A model generated the notes under the pieces. It searched no databases. It saw nothing but the letters and a program-made list of their open reading frames with translations, and was not told the origin of the DNA. DNA of 64,000 nt from Thunnus maccoyii (Eukaryota; Chordata; Actinopteri; Scombriformes; Scombridae): NCBI RefSeq assembly GCF_910596095.1, contig NC_056548.1, positions 18,872,651 to 18,936,650 of the forward strand. Reading direction: 5' to 3'. Below are positions 50,736-61,611 of this stretch, piece after piece (position 1 is the stretch's first letter; each line of letters begins with the position of its first letter). The position numbers and the translations under genes were made by a program.

Positions 50736-52313
50736 ATGGCACTGGACACTGAGTTTGGTGTGAAGGGCAGCAGCATCATCAGAGAATGGAGTGGACAGGT
50801 CCAGCCTGCTCTGGTTGCTTCCTTTATTTTCCTCTTCTGTCTGGAAGCCTGTCTGTGGGTCAGGAACCTGAGGCTCAAGAGAAGACTGCCAGGACCCTTT
50901 GCCTGGCCAGTGGTGGGCAACGCCATGCAGCTGGGCCAAATGCCTCACATCACCTTTGCCAAACTAGCCAAAAAATATGGCAATGTGTACCAGATACGAC
51001 TAGGTTGCAGTGACATTGTGGTTCTGAATGGAGACAGGGCGATACGTCAGGCTCTGATACAGCACAGCAGAGAGTTTGCAGGCAGACCAAACTTTGCCTC
51101 TTTCCAGATGATCTCTGGAGGCAGGAGCATGACATTTACTAATTACAGCAAACAGTGGAAAGCGCACAGGAAAATTGCCCAGTCCAGCCTTAGAGCCTTT
51201 TCCTCTGCAAACAGTCAGACCAAAAAAGCCTTTGAGCAGCATGTTACGGCTGAGGCCATGGAACTGGTGCAGGTATTTCTGCGCCACAGCACTGATGGAC
51301 GGTATTTTGACCCTGCTCATGAATTTAAAGTAGCTGCTGCTAATGTGATATGCGCTCTCTGCTTTGGGAGGCGATACGGACATGATGACCTGGAATTCAG
51401 GACCCTGTTGGGAAGGGTGGACAAGTTTGGAGAGACAATAGGGGCAGGTAGCTTGGTAGATGTCATGCCCTGGCTTCAGTCCTTCCCTAACCCGGTCCGC
51501 AGTGTCTATGAAAACTTTAAAAACCTGAACGAGGAGTTTTTCGCCTATGTGAAAGATAAAGTGGTGCAGCACAGAGAGTCCTTTAACCCTGACGTGACCC
51601 GGGACATGAGTGATGCCATCATCAATGTGATTGAGCACGGGAAGGACAGCGGACTGACCAAAGAGTTTGTAGAAGCAACTGTCACAGATTTAATTGGAGC
51701 AGGTCAAGACACAGCATCGACCTTCATGCAGTGGATTGTCCTGCTCCTGGTTAAATATCCGGACATACAAGCTAAACTACATGAGCTCATAGACAAAGTG
51801 GTAGGCCAAGACAGACTGCCATCAATTGAGGACAGAAGCAGCCTGGCATACCTGGACGCCTTCATCTATGAGACAATGCGCTTCACCAGCTTTGTCCCTG
51901 TCACCATCCCGCATTCGACAACCTCAGACGTCACTATCGAAGGTCTCCACATCCCCAAAGATACGGTGGTCTTCATCAATCAGTGGTCTGTCAACCATGA
52001 CCCCCTGAAATGGAAGGACCCACATATCTTTGACCCCACACGCTTCCTTGATGAAAAAGGGGCCCTTGATAAAGACATGACCAACAATGTCATGATTTTT
52101 TCAATGGGTAAAAGGCGATGTATTGGTGACCAGATAGCCAAGGTGAAAGTGTTTTTATTCACGGCAGTCTTGCTGCACCAGTGTAGCTTTGAGAGCGACC
52201 CCTCTCAGCCCCTCACTCTTGACTGCTCCTACGGGCTCTCGCTGAAGCCCCTCCGATTCTGTGTCAGCGCCAAGCTCAGGGGAAAGCTGCTTGGCTTAGT
52301 TTCCCCAGCATGA
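50736..52313 (+). CDS. cyp1c1: Cytochrome P450 1C, first tandem copy (single exon, 525 aa)
   Basis: Membrane-bound ER monooxygenase of the CYP1 family, which oxidises aromatic hydrocarbons and steroid-like substrates using NADPH-P450 reductase. The start is the second in-frame ATG (50736, context CACAATGG); the first (50715) adds seven residues not shared with the paralogue. An N-terminal membrane anchor (about 25-45) is followed by the RRLPGPFAWPVVGNA hinge. The I-helix oxygen-activation motif is GAGQDT at 321-326, the ExxR pair E379-R382, and the heme loop FSMGKRRCIG with Cys462 as thiolate ligand. Length and lack of introns fit fish CYP1C. The gene is intact. AATAAA at 52864-52869 is a likely polyadenylation signal. 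Numbering the copies c1/c2 by order is a convention I cannot prove from sequence. Confidence 0.93.
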   Translation: MALDTEFGVKGSSIIREWSGQVQPALVASFIFLFCLEACLWVRNLRLKRRLPGPFAWPVVGNAMQLGQMPHITFAKLAKKYGNVYQIRLGCSDIVVLNGDRAIRQALIQHSREFAGRPNFASFQMISGGRSMTFTNYSKQWKAHRKIAQSSLRAFSSANSQTKKAFEQHVTAEAMELVQVFLRHSTDGRYFDPAHEFKVAAANVICALCFGRRYGHDDLEFRTLLGRVDKFGETIGAGSLVDVMPWLQSFPNPVRSVYENFKNLNEEFFAYVKDKVVQHRESFNPDVTRDMSDAIINVIEHGKDSGLTKEFVEATVTDLIGAGQDTASTFMQWIVLLLVKYPDIQAKLHELIDKVVGQDRLPSIEDRSSLAYLDAFIYETMRFTSFVPVTIPHSTTSDVTIEGLHIPKDTVVFINQWSVNHDPLKWKDPHIFDPTRFLDEKGALDKDMTNNVMIFSMGKRRCIGDQIAKVKVFLFTAVLLHQCSFESDPSQPLTLDCSYGLSLKPLRFCVSAKLRGKLLGLVSPA

Positions 52314-52863
52314 ACATCCCAATACTGTGACTCAAGGCCAGAAAAGACTAAACACTTCCCCACCAATAACATTAAACAGTGAGTATCAGCATACGTGCAC
52401 TAAATCCTATTGTTGTAAGACTTTCATATTTAATGATGATATTTAATGAATATCTTAACATGGTCTGTATTTGAATTATTGTTGGTGCAGGGCTGAGAAT
52501 ATGATTTCAAAGATGTAATGTTAGCTACAGGTAGAATTCAAGCTCATGGACTGTTGGGATCAGTGCAAAAGGTATTACAGTTCTGCTTCACAAAATATAC
52601 TTGATCAGATTTTATACATAATTGTAATTCTGAGTTGTGTGCTTGTTTTACATCCAATATTGAGCATGTACATGTGCAGGAATTAGCTACATCCCCTAAA
52701 TGTAAATTTAAACTAACATAAATGTATATGAAATGCTTGTGAATGTTATGAAGTCACTTGATGACTAATTGTTCTCAATTTTAATATGTAAAAATATATT
52801 TAACCTTTGACACATAATGCAGTTACAAAATATTTTTTTATAAGTTCATATTTCAGGTATGAA

Positions 52864-52869
52864 AATAAA
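52864..52869 (+). terminator. Polyadenylation signal AATAAA, first cyp1c
   Basis: First canonical hexamer after the stop codon, about 550 bp downstream on the coding strand. A second lies at 53402-53407. Confidence 0.45.
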
Positions 52870-54375
52870 TGTAATGAAGTTTAATCTATTTCACTATCTA
52901 CTGTACTCAAAGCATATGAACACATTAAACAAAGAATGTTGATGAAAAGAAAAAAAGAGAAGCTGGGAAGCGAAGAGGAACTCTTTCATCAAGGAGTATC
53001 CATCAGTGAAGAAGAGACATTGCCATGAACCATGAACACTTCTCAAACTTTATGTATCCAGGGTTCTGTTTTACTGTACAAGCACTGAGGCTACCCCAAT
53101 GCCAAACACAAGTCTCATCAGTTCACACGATACAGATGTGCAGCATTTTTTTCACACGAGGCATTATCATAACCATGTTTGTTTACAAAGTTTACAAAGT
53201 AAGATTTTCAAAGCTACATGGATTTCACTACACTCTCTTATTCAAGAATTGATGCTATAATACCCTATGGATGTGTGTCTCTGTCTGTGTCAAGGCAAGA
53301 GTGGGTCTTGAATGTTTAAGCATTCATGATAGAGGATACTTTGTTATCAATGTGTTCGCTTTATATGATGGAAAATGGAAAAATAAGCTAAATCTGAAAT
53401 GAATAAAATGAACTGTCAATGGTCAGTGTAAAATGTCAGTTTGTGTGTGTGGATTAAATTTTTACATCTATTCAGCAGTTTTCTACTATGTATATGTCTG
53501 ACTACAATTTGAAACTAATGTCTCAGTCTCAATGCATTATTTAGCCAGCGTCAGCACTGTCAGATATGTGCCAACAATGTGACATGTGGTACCACCATTG
53601 TTTAGATGTTTGTCATCATTACTCATTGTTATAAAAATAGAGAACTCTGGAATACTTGACTTATCACTAAAATCCAAGCTGATGTTTTTTTAAGTTTTAA
53701 CATTTTGTTGCACAAACACCCACATAAGCATATTTATAGCAAGAATCCTCTGTTCTGAATTCTATTTTGATGCAGCCACAATCCAAACAGCTACATTATC
53801 TCAATGACCTTTCTTTAAAAGGCTATTATGCCAACATTAACACTGTATAAAATATATGTTTTATGGAGCATAATAAATGGTGCTGTTTGTGTATGTTCAG
53901 TGTTTGAATCAAAAAACCCACAGCTTTCATGGTGATATCCCAGAGCCCTTTTCCCTGGATTGTTATAAACAGCTTGGCTGTGAATAACAGACACTGAATC
54001 ATGTTTAAAATGGCCATGGAAAGTCAAAAGCAAAGTGCAAAGTCCATAGGAAAGTGCAAACAGCAAAGCCATATAACCTCAGAGGAAAAAACAATCAACT
54101 TCAGTTTTTGTCCATTAATTACCCGTTATGCTACCAATGTAAACTTCCATCCATTCCATCACATTGATGAAGTGCATTATTTTTAAACATGAACTAATTG
54201 GTATGTGGAGTTGTTTATCTTTAAATAGTGTCATGGTAATCTCTATTATGTTCTTTGGCAATAAAACTGTAAATCTGTAGTTTTTGGCAACAGGGCCTAT
54301 TAAGTAGCTGCTCTCCTTTTCCGTCATCCTACAAGGGACACTGCTGGAAGCAGGCCTGAGTGGGAATAGGACTAA
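52870..54375. other. Spacer between the cyp1c genes
   Basis: AT-rich, no exon recognised and no interspersed repeat identified. Reading from the first stop codon to the second ATG I find no GCGTG or CACGC, in contrast with the cluster ahead of the first gene. Confidence 0.6.
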
Positions 54376-54462
54376 GGTCTGCAGGCTGTGGTCAAAATGG
54401 GAGGGGAGAGATAATAAAAAACCTGAGTCGCTGACCCCTCCCACCATAGAGATACATATAAG
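54376..54462 (+). promoter_or_regulatory. Core promoter of the second cyp1c gene (TATA)
   Basis: TATAAG at 54457-54462 follows GGTCTGCAGG (54376), AAATGGGAGG, CCTGAGTC and CCCACCA, the same ordered blocks as at 50361-50436. Expected transcription start is about 54487, giving a 5' UTR near 300 nt. Confidence 0.7.
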
Positions 54463-54789
54463 CGAAGTGTTAAGGCTTGAATCTGCATTCTTCTAAAGTG
54501 GTCATCTGAAGCGTCTGCGTTACAGCCAACCACTCAACCTGATCGAGCTCTTCTCACTGACTTCAGTGGAGGAGGGGTGAAACAGCATGTGAGCGCTGCT
54601 TGGAGTCCTTTTTTTTGCTATGGATATTTTGTCAATCTTATTATAATATACGACAACAACAAAAAGAATTTGAATTTAATATATTTAAGACTCTACTAAG
54701 AAGAGCCTCTTCAAATGGTTTCCAGTTTTAAGTGAAAATTGGCTTTTTCTTGGACACAGTGGATGATAGGTGAACTACAAGATAACACG

Positions 54790-56364
54790 ATGACTCAAGT
54801 GGACACTGAGTTTGGTGTGAAGGGCAGCAGCATCATGAGAGAATGGAGTGGACAGGTCCAGCCTGCTCTGGTTGCTTCCTTTATTTTCCTTGTCTGTCTG
54901 GAAGCCTGTCTGTGGGTCAGGAACCTGAGGCTCAAGAGAAGATTGCCAGGACCCTTTGCCTGGCCCGTGGTGGGCAACGCCATGCAGCTGGGCCAAATGC
55001 CTCACATCACCTTTGCCAAACTAGCTAAAAAATATGGCAATGTGTACCAGATACGGCTAGGTTGCAGCGATATTGTGGTTCTGAATGGAGACAAGGCAAT
55101 ACGTCAGGCTCTGGTACAGCACAGCACAGAGTTTGCAGGCAGACCAAACTTTGTGTCTTTTCAGGCTGTCTCAGGGGGGAAAAGTATGACTTTCACCAAT
55201 TACAGCAAACAGTGGAAGATGCACAGAAAGATTGCTCAATCAACAATCAGAGCATTCTCATCTGCCAACAGCCAGACAAAAAAAGTCTTTGAGCAGCAAA
55301 TTGTGGCTGAAGCCACAGACCTAGTTGAGATTTTCCTTAAACTCAGTGCTCAGTGCCAGTATTTCAACCCTGCTCATGAGCTGACAGTAGCTGCAGCTAA
55401 TGTGATTTGTGCCTTGTGCTTTGGAAAACGTTATGGACATGATGATGTTGAGTTTAGAGCCTTGTTACAGAGGATAGATCAGTTTGGACAGACAGTGGGG
55501 GCTGGCAGCTTGGTAGACGTAATGCCATGGCTTCAGTCTTTCCCCAATCCAGTCCGCAGTATCTTCAAGAACTTCAAAGACCTGAACCAAGAGTTCTTTG
55601 GGTTTGTCCAGAGTAAGGTGGAAGAGCACAGAGAGACCTTTGATCCAGAGGTAACAAGGGATATGAGTGATGCCATTATTGGTGTGATTGACAAGGCTGA
55701 CAGTGACAACGGACTCACTAAAGGTCACACAGAAGGAACAGTGTCAGATCTGATTGGCGCAGGTCTGGATACTGTTTCCACTGCTCTTCACTGGATTCTC
55801 CTTCTCTTGGCAAAACATCCTGAACTCCAGACGAAACTCCAGAAGCTCATTGACAAGGTGGTGGGGCGAAAAAGGCTGCCATCTGTGGAGGACAGAGGTT
55901 GCTTGGCTTACCTAGACGCATTCATCTATGAAACAATGCGATTCACAAGCTTTGTCCCCGTCACCATCCCGCATTCCACAACCTCAGACGTCACTATCGA
56001 AGGTCTCCACATCCCCAAAGACATGGTGGTCTTCATCAATCAGTGGTCTATCAATCATGACCCCCTGAAGTGGAAGGATCCACATATCTTTGACCCCTCA
56101 CGCTTCCTAGACGAAAATGGCTCCCTGGACAAGGATCTCACCAACAGCGTTATGATCTTCTCAGCAGGGAAGAGAAGATGTATTGGGGATCAAATTGCCA
56201 AAGTAGAGATATTTTTGTTCTTTGCAATTCTTCTTCACCAATGTAGCTTTGAGAAAGGCCCCGATGAAGACCTGTCTCTAAACTGCTCCTATGGTTTAAC
56301 ACTGAAGCCTTTAGATTACAAGATCACTGCCAAACTCAGGGGAGAATTACTTAAAGACCAATGA
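54790..56364 (+). CDS. cyp1c2: Cytochrome P450 1C, second tandem copy (single exon, 524 aa)
   Basis: Same family and role as the gene at 50736 and in tandem orientation 2.5 kb downstream. The start chosen (54790) begins MTQVDTEFG, which aligns with MALDTEFG of the first copy. In-frame ATGs at 54739 and 54763 would add 17 or 9 residues with no counterpart there. The membrane anchor and RRLPGPFAWPVVGNA hinge are conserved. The I-helix reads GAGLDT at 323-328 (Leu where the first copy has Gln, next to the catalytic Asp-Thr). ExxR is E381-R384; the heme loop is FSAGKRRCIG with Cys464. One extra residue (DKADSDNG region) gives the length shift. The reading frame is intact. The two copies share near-identical tracts, suggesting gene conversion. 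Assignment as c2 follows gene order only. Confidence 0.93.
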   Translation: MTQVDTEFGVKGSSIMREWSGQVQPALVASFIFLVCLEACLWVRNLRLKRRLPGPFAWPVVGNAMQLGQMPHITFAKLAKKYGNVYQIRLGCSDIVVLNGDKAIRQALVQHSTEFAGRPNFVSFQAVSGGKSMTFTNYSKQWKMHRKIAQSTIRAFSSANSQTKKVFEQQIVAEATDLVEIFLKLSAQCQYFNPAHELTVAAANVICALCFGKRYGHDDVEFRALLQRIDQFGQTVGAGSLVDVMPWLQSFPNPVRSIFKNFKDLNQEFFGFVQSKVEEHRETFDPEVTRDMSDAIIGVIDKADSDNGLTKGHTEGTVSDLIGAGLDTVSTALHWILLLLAKHPELQTKLQKLIDKVVGRKRLPSVEDRGCLAYLDAFIYETMRFTSFVPVTIPHSTTSDVTIEGLHIPKDMVVFINQWSINHDPLKWKDPHIFDPSRFLDENGSLDKDLTNSVMIFSAGKRRCIGDQIAKVEIFLFFAILLHQCSFEKGPDEDLSLNCSYGLTLKPLDYKITAKLRGELLKDQ

Positions 56365-56409
56365 AAAAATTTTCTCCAACAGCAATGTAATATAAGGTAT
56401 GTGTTCTAA

Positions 56410-56415
56410 AATAAA
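56410..56415 (+). terminator. Polyadenylation signal AATAAA, second cyp1c
   Basis: Canonical hexamer only 45 bp past the stop codon; its use would give a very short 3' UTR. Further hexamers lie near 57015-57040, inside a 17-bp direct duplication (CAGTGTGCAAATAAATA twice). Confidence 0.4.
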
Positions 56416-57759
56416 TATTTATGCCTTGTATCACAGAGGATTTTCATGTAATAAGCTTTTATTAACGTCAAAAATGCTGTGCTCAGTTTGGATCAAATGA
56501 TAAGCTTTCTTATTTCTGCTGACATTTAAAATTCTAACCAAAGACAATACTGTTATTTCACTCAGTCACAAAATATGTCAGTTCATGTATAAAAAGTATC
56601 CTGTAAATGCCATTAGACAGCATGTGAGTCATATCTGAACTGTTTAAGCTATTTTACTCTCAAAATTTGTGACTGCAAGAGACTGAGAAAACCCAAACAT
56701 ATATGTACTGGCTGTGTTACACCATGTAAGAAACAGGAAAAAAAAAATGTTATAAAAGCTTTGATGTGGTGAACAAAAACCACAGCTCATATTAAACCTT
56801 AAGTATGTATTGTTATTTATATGAGGGTATTTGGTGGAGTAACTCTAAATTGCAATATAAACCGGTGGTGATAAACAGAAGTGCTTTTTTCGCTGATGGG
56901 GAGAAATCATGTGCCAGTTGTTTGGTCTCAATTGAACAATAATTCATCCAGACACTCAATTATCCTTGTATGTAATGAAATTTTCATGTTTGAGCTTATT
57001 ACAAATACAGTGTGCAAATAAATACAGTGTGCAAATAAATCATGAGTAATAACTCATGTCATATGTCTAAAAGCCACTAATTTCAATTGTTGTTTTTTTT
57101 TGTTGTTGGTCTTATTTCTTCATTACACACATATATATATATCATTCTACAACATGATTTATAATGAAAACCACATTGTCTGAGCAATAAGCTGTATTGA
57201 ATAGCTAAATAATGTTTTCATAGTGAACATGACAGTCCTGTGTAATACATGTACTCTACAGTGTGACTAAAGCCCTAAATTGACAATGAACATTATAAAA
57301 TGATTTATAACTGATTCTGTGGGGTGCATCATCCAGAGCAGCCAAAGTGTTATGAATCACAGAGGCCAGAGAGGTCAAGTCCTCACAAGCAGGCTGTGAC
57401 TCACTACATCAGTACAGGCAACAGTAAGCAGCCACAAGCTTTTCTCATCAATGTTTAACATGGATCACTGTGTACTTTTGACCGCAATATCGTGTTTTTT
57501 TTTTATGAAACATTCAGATTCAGCACAGTCAGTGTTAACTCCCATTTACCAAAACACTGAGCTGTTTTTCATCTCTTTAACTGTCATAATAAGTACAGAA
57601 GAGACTAGAGATATAAAACATTACCATTTTGGCATAAGGAGTGAATCATGAATAATCACTTTAAAGTCTTAAAAGTGACACAAGTCCACTTTTAAGTCCT
57701 CAGCTAGTTTTGACACAATAATCACAGTTATGACACTCACCCCCCCACCCCTACACGAG
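56416..57759. other. Intergenic, no gene recognised
   Basis: AT-rich. It contains the 17-bp tandem duplication at about 57006-57040 and a short (AT)n near 57128-57141. No exon recognised. Confidence 0.5.
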
Positions 57760-60700
57760 GGCATTAGAATCTAATCTAGCTCTAACTGGTATCTTCTGGG
57801 TCCAGGTTGCGAGGTTAATGGCACTAAGGACTCTTCCCGGGACAAGCCGGGGCCCTATGTGCCAGTAGCTTCCTCAATTTCTGTTTTAATAGGTAATAGA
57901 AAAAGAATAGAAACAGGAAACACCCAACCGATTTTGCAAATGTATCAAATTTAGCATTCATTCCTCATCAGCCGCAGCCTGTTAAGAAATTGGGCAGATA
58001 ATACTTTTAACACACTAAATCTACCTTTATTAAACGTCAGGTCCTTGGCAGGAAAAACATTTTAAATCAATGATTTGAAGAACAATCTTGATTGTATGTT
58101 TTTAACTGAAACTGGGTTAGACCAAGATAACAGTGCAGCTGTTCATATCGAGTCAACCCCTCCCAACTTCAGTTTTATGTGTGAAGCTAGAGTCCATAAG
58201 AAAGGGGGTGGAGTTGCCATTTGATTCCATTTGATTGGAATGATTCCCTCCAATGCAGGCAGATATCTTATGGAAATTTTGATTCTTTTGAATACGCGGC
58301 TCTTCACTTGAACTCCTCTTCTCAAACTATGTTCCTATATATCTACAGGCCACCTAAATACTGTGCAATGTTTTTTGATGACTTTGCTGAACAGCTGCCT
58401 ATAATCTGACTTGACTTTAACTGTGCAGTTATTGTTGGTGATTTTAACATCCATGCTGACAACCCCCAGGACTAAGGAACTGTGTGACATAGTCCATAAA
58501 CAATAATGTACATTCACACTCTGGACTTAATCATCTCAAAGAGTCTGAACATTTCTAAGGTTGTGGTGACTGATGTTGCTCTCTCTGATCATTCCTGTGT
58601 TTTCTTTGACAGTGCTATCTCTGTTCATACAAATGTTCAAACAGACGTAATCATAAAACAGTATATTACTGAAAACGCCAGTCAAATATTTATTCAGGCC
58701 TTCTCTTCCACACCCACCCTCTCTTGGGTCTCAGCAAGTGAGCATGTAGATAATTTAAATTCTAAAATCACAAATGTTATTGATGCCATTGCACCCACTA
58801 AGGTGAAGGTTGTCTCTGGCAAGAAAAGATCTCAATGGAGAAATGCCACGCTGGTAAGAATTAAAAAAAAAGAGAGTGTCGAAAAGCTGAACACAGGTAG
58901 CGAAAAATAAATCTCTAGGTTCATTATGACATCTATAAAAAGAGACTTTGCATTTATAATTTGAAACTGAGAAATGCAACGCCAAAATCAATAATAATGC
59001 ACAAGCCTTGTTTGCTACCGTTGACGGCCTAACAAAGCCTCCTGTGTCAGTAGCCTCTAAACTTCTATCCACCAGGTCCTGCAATGAATTTGCCTCCTTC
59101 TTCACTGACAAAACCCAGAAGATTAGACAAGCAGGTACAGGCTATGTGTTGTCTCTGTGTCCACTTAAAATCAATTCAAATACCATGACACAATTTTATC
59201 CGATTAACCAGAAAAACTTGGAGGACATTATACAACATCTGACATCCTCCTCCTGCTACGTTGATATTCTGCCATCAAGCTTTTTCAAAAATGTTTCAAA
59301 TTGCTTGGCCTCAGATCTTCTACAAATTGTCAACACGTTTGTTCCCACAGGCCCTGAAAACTGCTGTCATCAAGCCACTCTTAAATCAGAACAATCTAGA
59401 CACCTCACTAATGAACAATTGTAGGCCCATATCAAACCTTCCGTTTTTGAGAAAATCATTGAAAAAGCTGTTTTTCAACAGCTGAACAACTTCTTGGCAA
59501 TAAACAACTGTTTTAATGTCTTCCACTCAGGATTTTGACAACATCACAGCACTGAGACTGCTTTTGTTAAAGTCTTCAATGACATCCACTTAAGTGGCAG
59601 AGTTTCAGTCGTAGTATTACTGGATCTCAGTGCTGCATTCGACATGGTCGACCTCAACACATTACTAGACCGACTGGAAAACTTGGTGGGACTTTCTGGC
59701 ACAGTACTAAACTGGATTGAATCCTACTTAAAGCTGGAGTGCGGGACTTTTGTCACTCCCTTCTGGCAGTGAGAGTAATTACAAAAACACTGTCAGCAGA
59801 CAGCACATGCTTATGTCATAGGCTCCACCATAGCCTACTCTGTTGCTACTGTTGCGGCTGTAAAACAGTCGCTAAATTGTTTTGAGCATGACACAATCCC
59901 AACAAAATGATTTGTTTCACTATCAGAATTTGATCCATTCAGTCCAATAACATTTGGAAAGTCTAGATGAGTCACACAATTACATTATTTTATCCTCATT
60001 CAAGTTAGCAGAGAGCTAACTGGAAGTTAGCCAGTTTGACCTGAAAGCGCGGGAATGTTAAACCAGACACCAGATTAGAATCTCCAGTATACTGTGAAAT
60101 ACAGAGAGATTTACTTGACAGTGATAGGCTTAATCAGCATTGTGTGAACTCATGTGGCAAGAGCTTGAATGTAACGGATGTTCATTTACACGTAAAAGTT
60201 CTGCACGGCAGGTTTAAAGGACTACTTTGTGTCTATAAGTAATTACACATCTGAATGGATAAAAAATGACATGCGGAGTTCCCCAAGGCGTCATTTTGGG
60301 GCCTCTTCTGTTCAACATCTACATGCTCCCACTGGCTCAGATTATGGAAAACAACAAATTATGTTACCATAATTATGCAGACGCCACACAAATTTACATA
60401 ACCGTATCACCAGGGGACTCTGGTCCAATACACACACCAAGTAAGTGCATTGAATAAATCAACAACTGGATGTGCTAGAATTTTCTTCAATTAAACAAAG
60501 ACAAGACTGAAGTAACTGTTTTTGGAGCCAAGGGAGAGCGATTAAAAGTCAGTGCTCAGCTTCAATCAATAATGTTAAAAACCACAAACCAAGCCAGAAA
60601 TCTTGGTGTAGTCAAGGACTCAGACCTGAATTTCAACAGCCACATTAAGGCAATTACAAAGTCAGCTTACGATCACTTTAGGAATATATCAAGAATTAAA

Positions 60701-61502
60701 GGACTTATGTCTCAACAGGATTTGGAAAAAATGGTCCATGCATTTATCTTCAGTAGACTCGACTACTGTAACGGTGTCTTCACAGGTTTCCCTAAAACAT
60801 CGATCAGACAGCTGCAGCTGATTCAGAACGCTGCTGCTCGAGTCCTCGCTAAGACCAAGAAAGTGAATCATATCACTCTAGTTCTCAGATCTGGCTTCCT
60901 GTCTGTCAAAGAATTTATTTCAAAATACTGCTGTTCGTTTATAAAGCATTGAATGGTTTAGGGCCAAAATACTTTTCTGATCTGCTGCTACATTATGAAC
61001 GATCCAGACCTCTCAGGTCGTCTGGGACAGGTCTGCTTTCTGTTCCCAGAGTGAAAACTAAACATGGAGAAGCAGCGTTCGGTTTTTATGCTCCACATAT
61101 CTGGAACAAACTCCCAGAAAACTGCAGGTCTGCTGCAACTCTCAGTTCTTTTAAATCAAGGCTGAAGACTTTCCTGTGTGCCGCTGCCTTTGATTAAATC
61201 AAACTGAGGCTTTTGATTCATTTTTTATACTGCACTGTAATTTTTATTCTTGTATTTTATGTATGTTTTTTAACATCTTATTCTATTTTAGCTTATTTGT
61301 ATTTTCTATTCTCTTCACTCTACTTTAATAATTTAAAAAAGACAAAAAACTTAAAAGATAAATAACTATTTTTAATTGTATTTAAATGTCCTTTTATAAT
61401 GTGTTTCTTTTGCACTTTGTCTTAATGCTTTTAATGTTTTATGTAAATCACTTTGAATTGCCTTGTTGTTGAAATGTGCTATACAAATAAACTTGCCTTG
61501 CC
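57760..61502 (+). pseudogene. L2-type LINE retrotransposon, degenerate, with nested insertion
   Basis: Successive broken frames read through endonuclease then reverse transcriptase. Endonuclease words are VGDFNIHAD (about 58431) and SDHSCVFF (about 58583). RT words are PISNLPF (about 59430), LLDLSAAFDMVD (about 59618), GVPQGVILGPLLFNIYM (60275) and YADATQIYI (60374). The C-terminal block CNGVFTGFPK is near 60770 and the frame ends ...FLCAAAFD at 61196. The RT active site is YADA instead of YADD, so it lacks the second catalytic Asp. Frameshifts and stops abound. The 3' end is GAAATGTGCTATACAAATAA followed by TTGCC repeats, the usual tail of fish L2 elements. A 480-bp TIR element interrupts RT at 59734-60213. 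The 5' boundary is approximate. Confidence 0.88.
59734..60213. mobile_element. Non-autonomous TIR element nested in the LINE
   Basis: The reverse transcriptase frame stops at ...NWIESYLK (59733) and resumes with DYFVSISNYTSEW after about 60213. Flanking 6-mers TTAAAG lie at 59728-59733 and 60214-60219. The ends are inverted: CTGGAGTGCGGGACTTTT at the left against CTGCCGTGCAGAACTTTT from the right, 14 of 18 matching. No protein is encoded. Because TTTAAA is itself palindromic, the exact split between target duplication and TIR is uncertain. Confidence 0.8.
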
Positions 61503-61611
61503 TTATGCCAATAAGCAATATTTGTCAGCCCATGTGTTTGTCACATCCCTTGATTGGTTTCATTCTGTAACCCACGTTGTTACTTTTTTTTGTTGCGGTT
61601 TGGGTTTGGCA

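Noticed and set aside
51000..51638. 212-codon minus-strand frame inside the first cyp1c
   Set aside because: Antisense shadow of the conserved P450 coding sequence.
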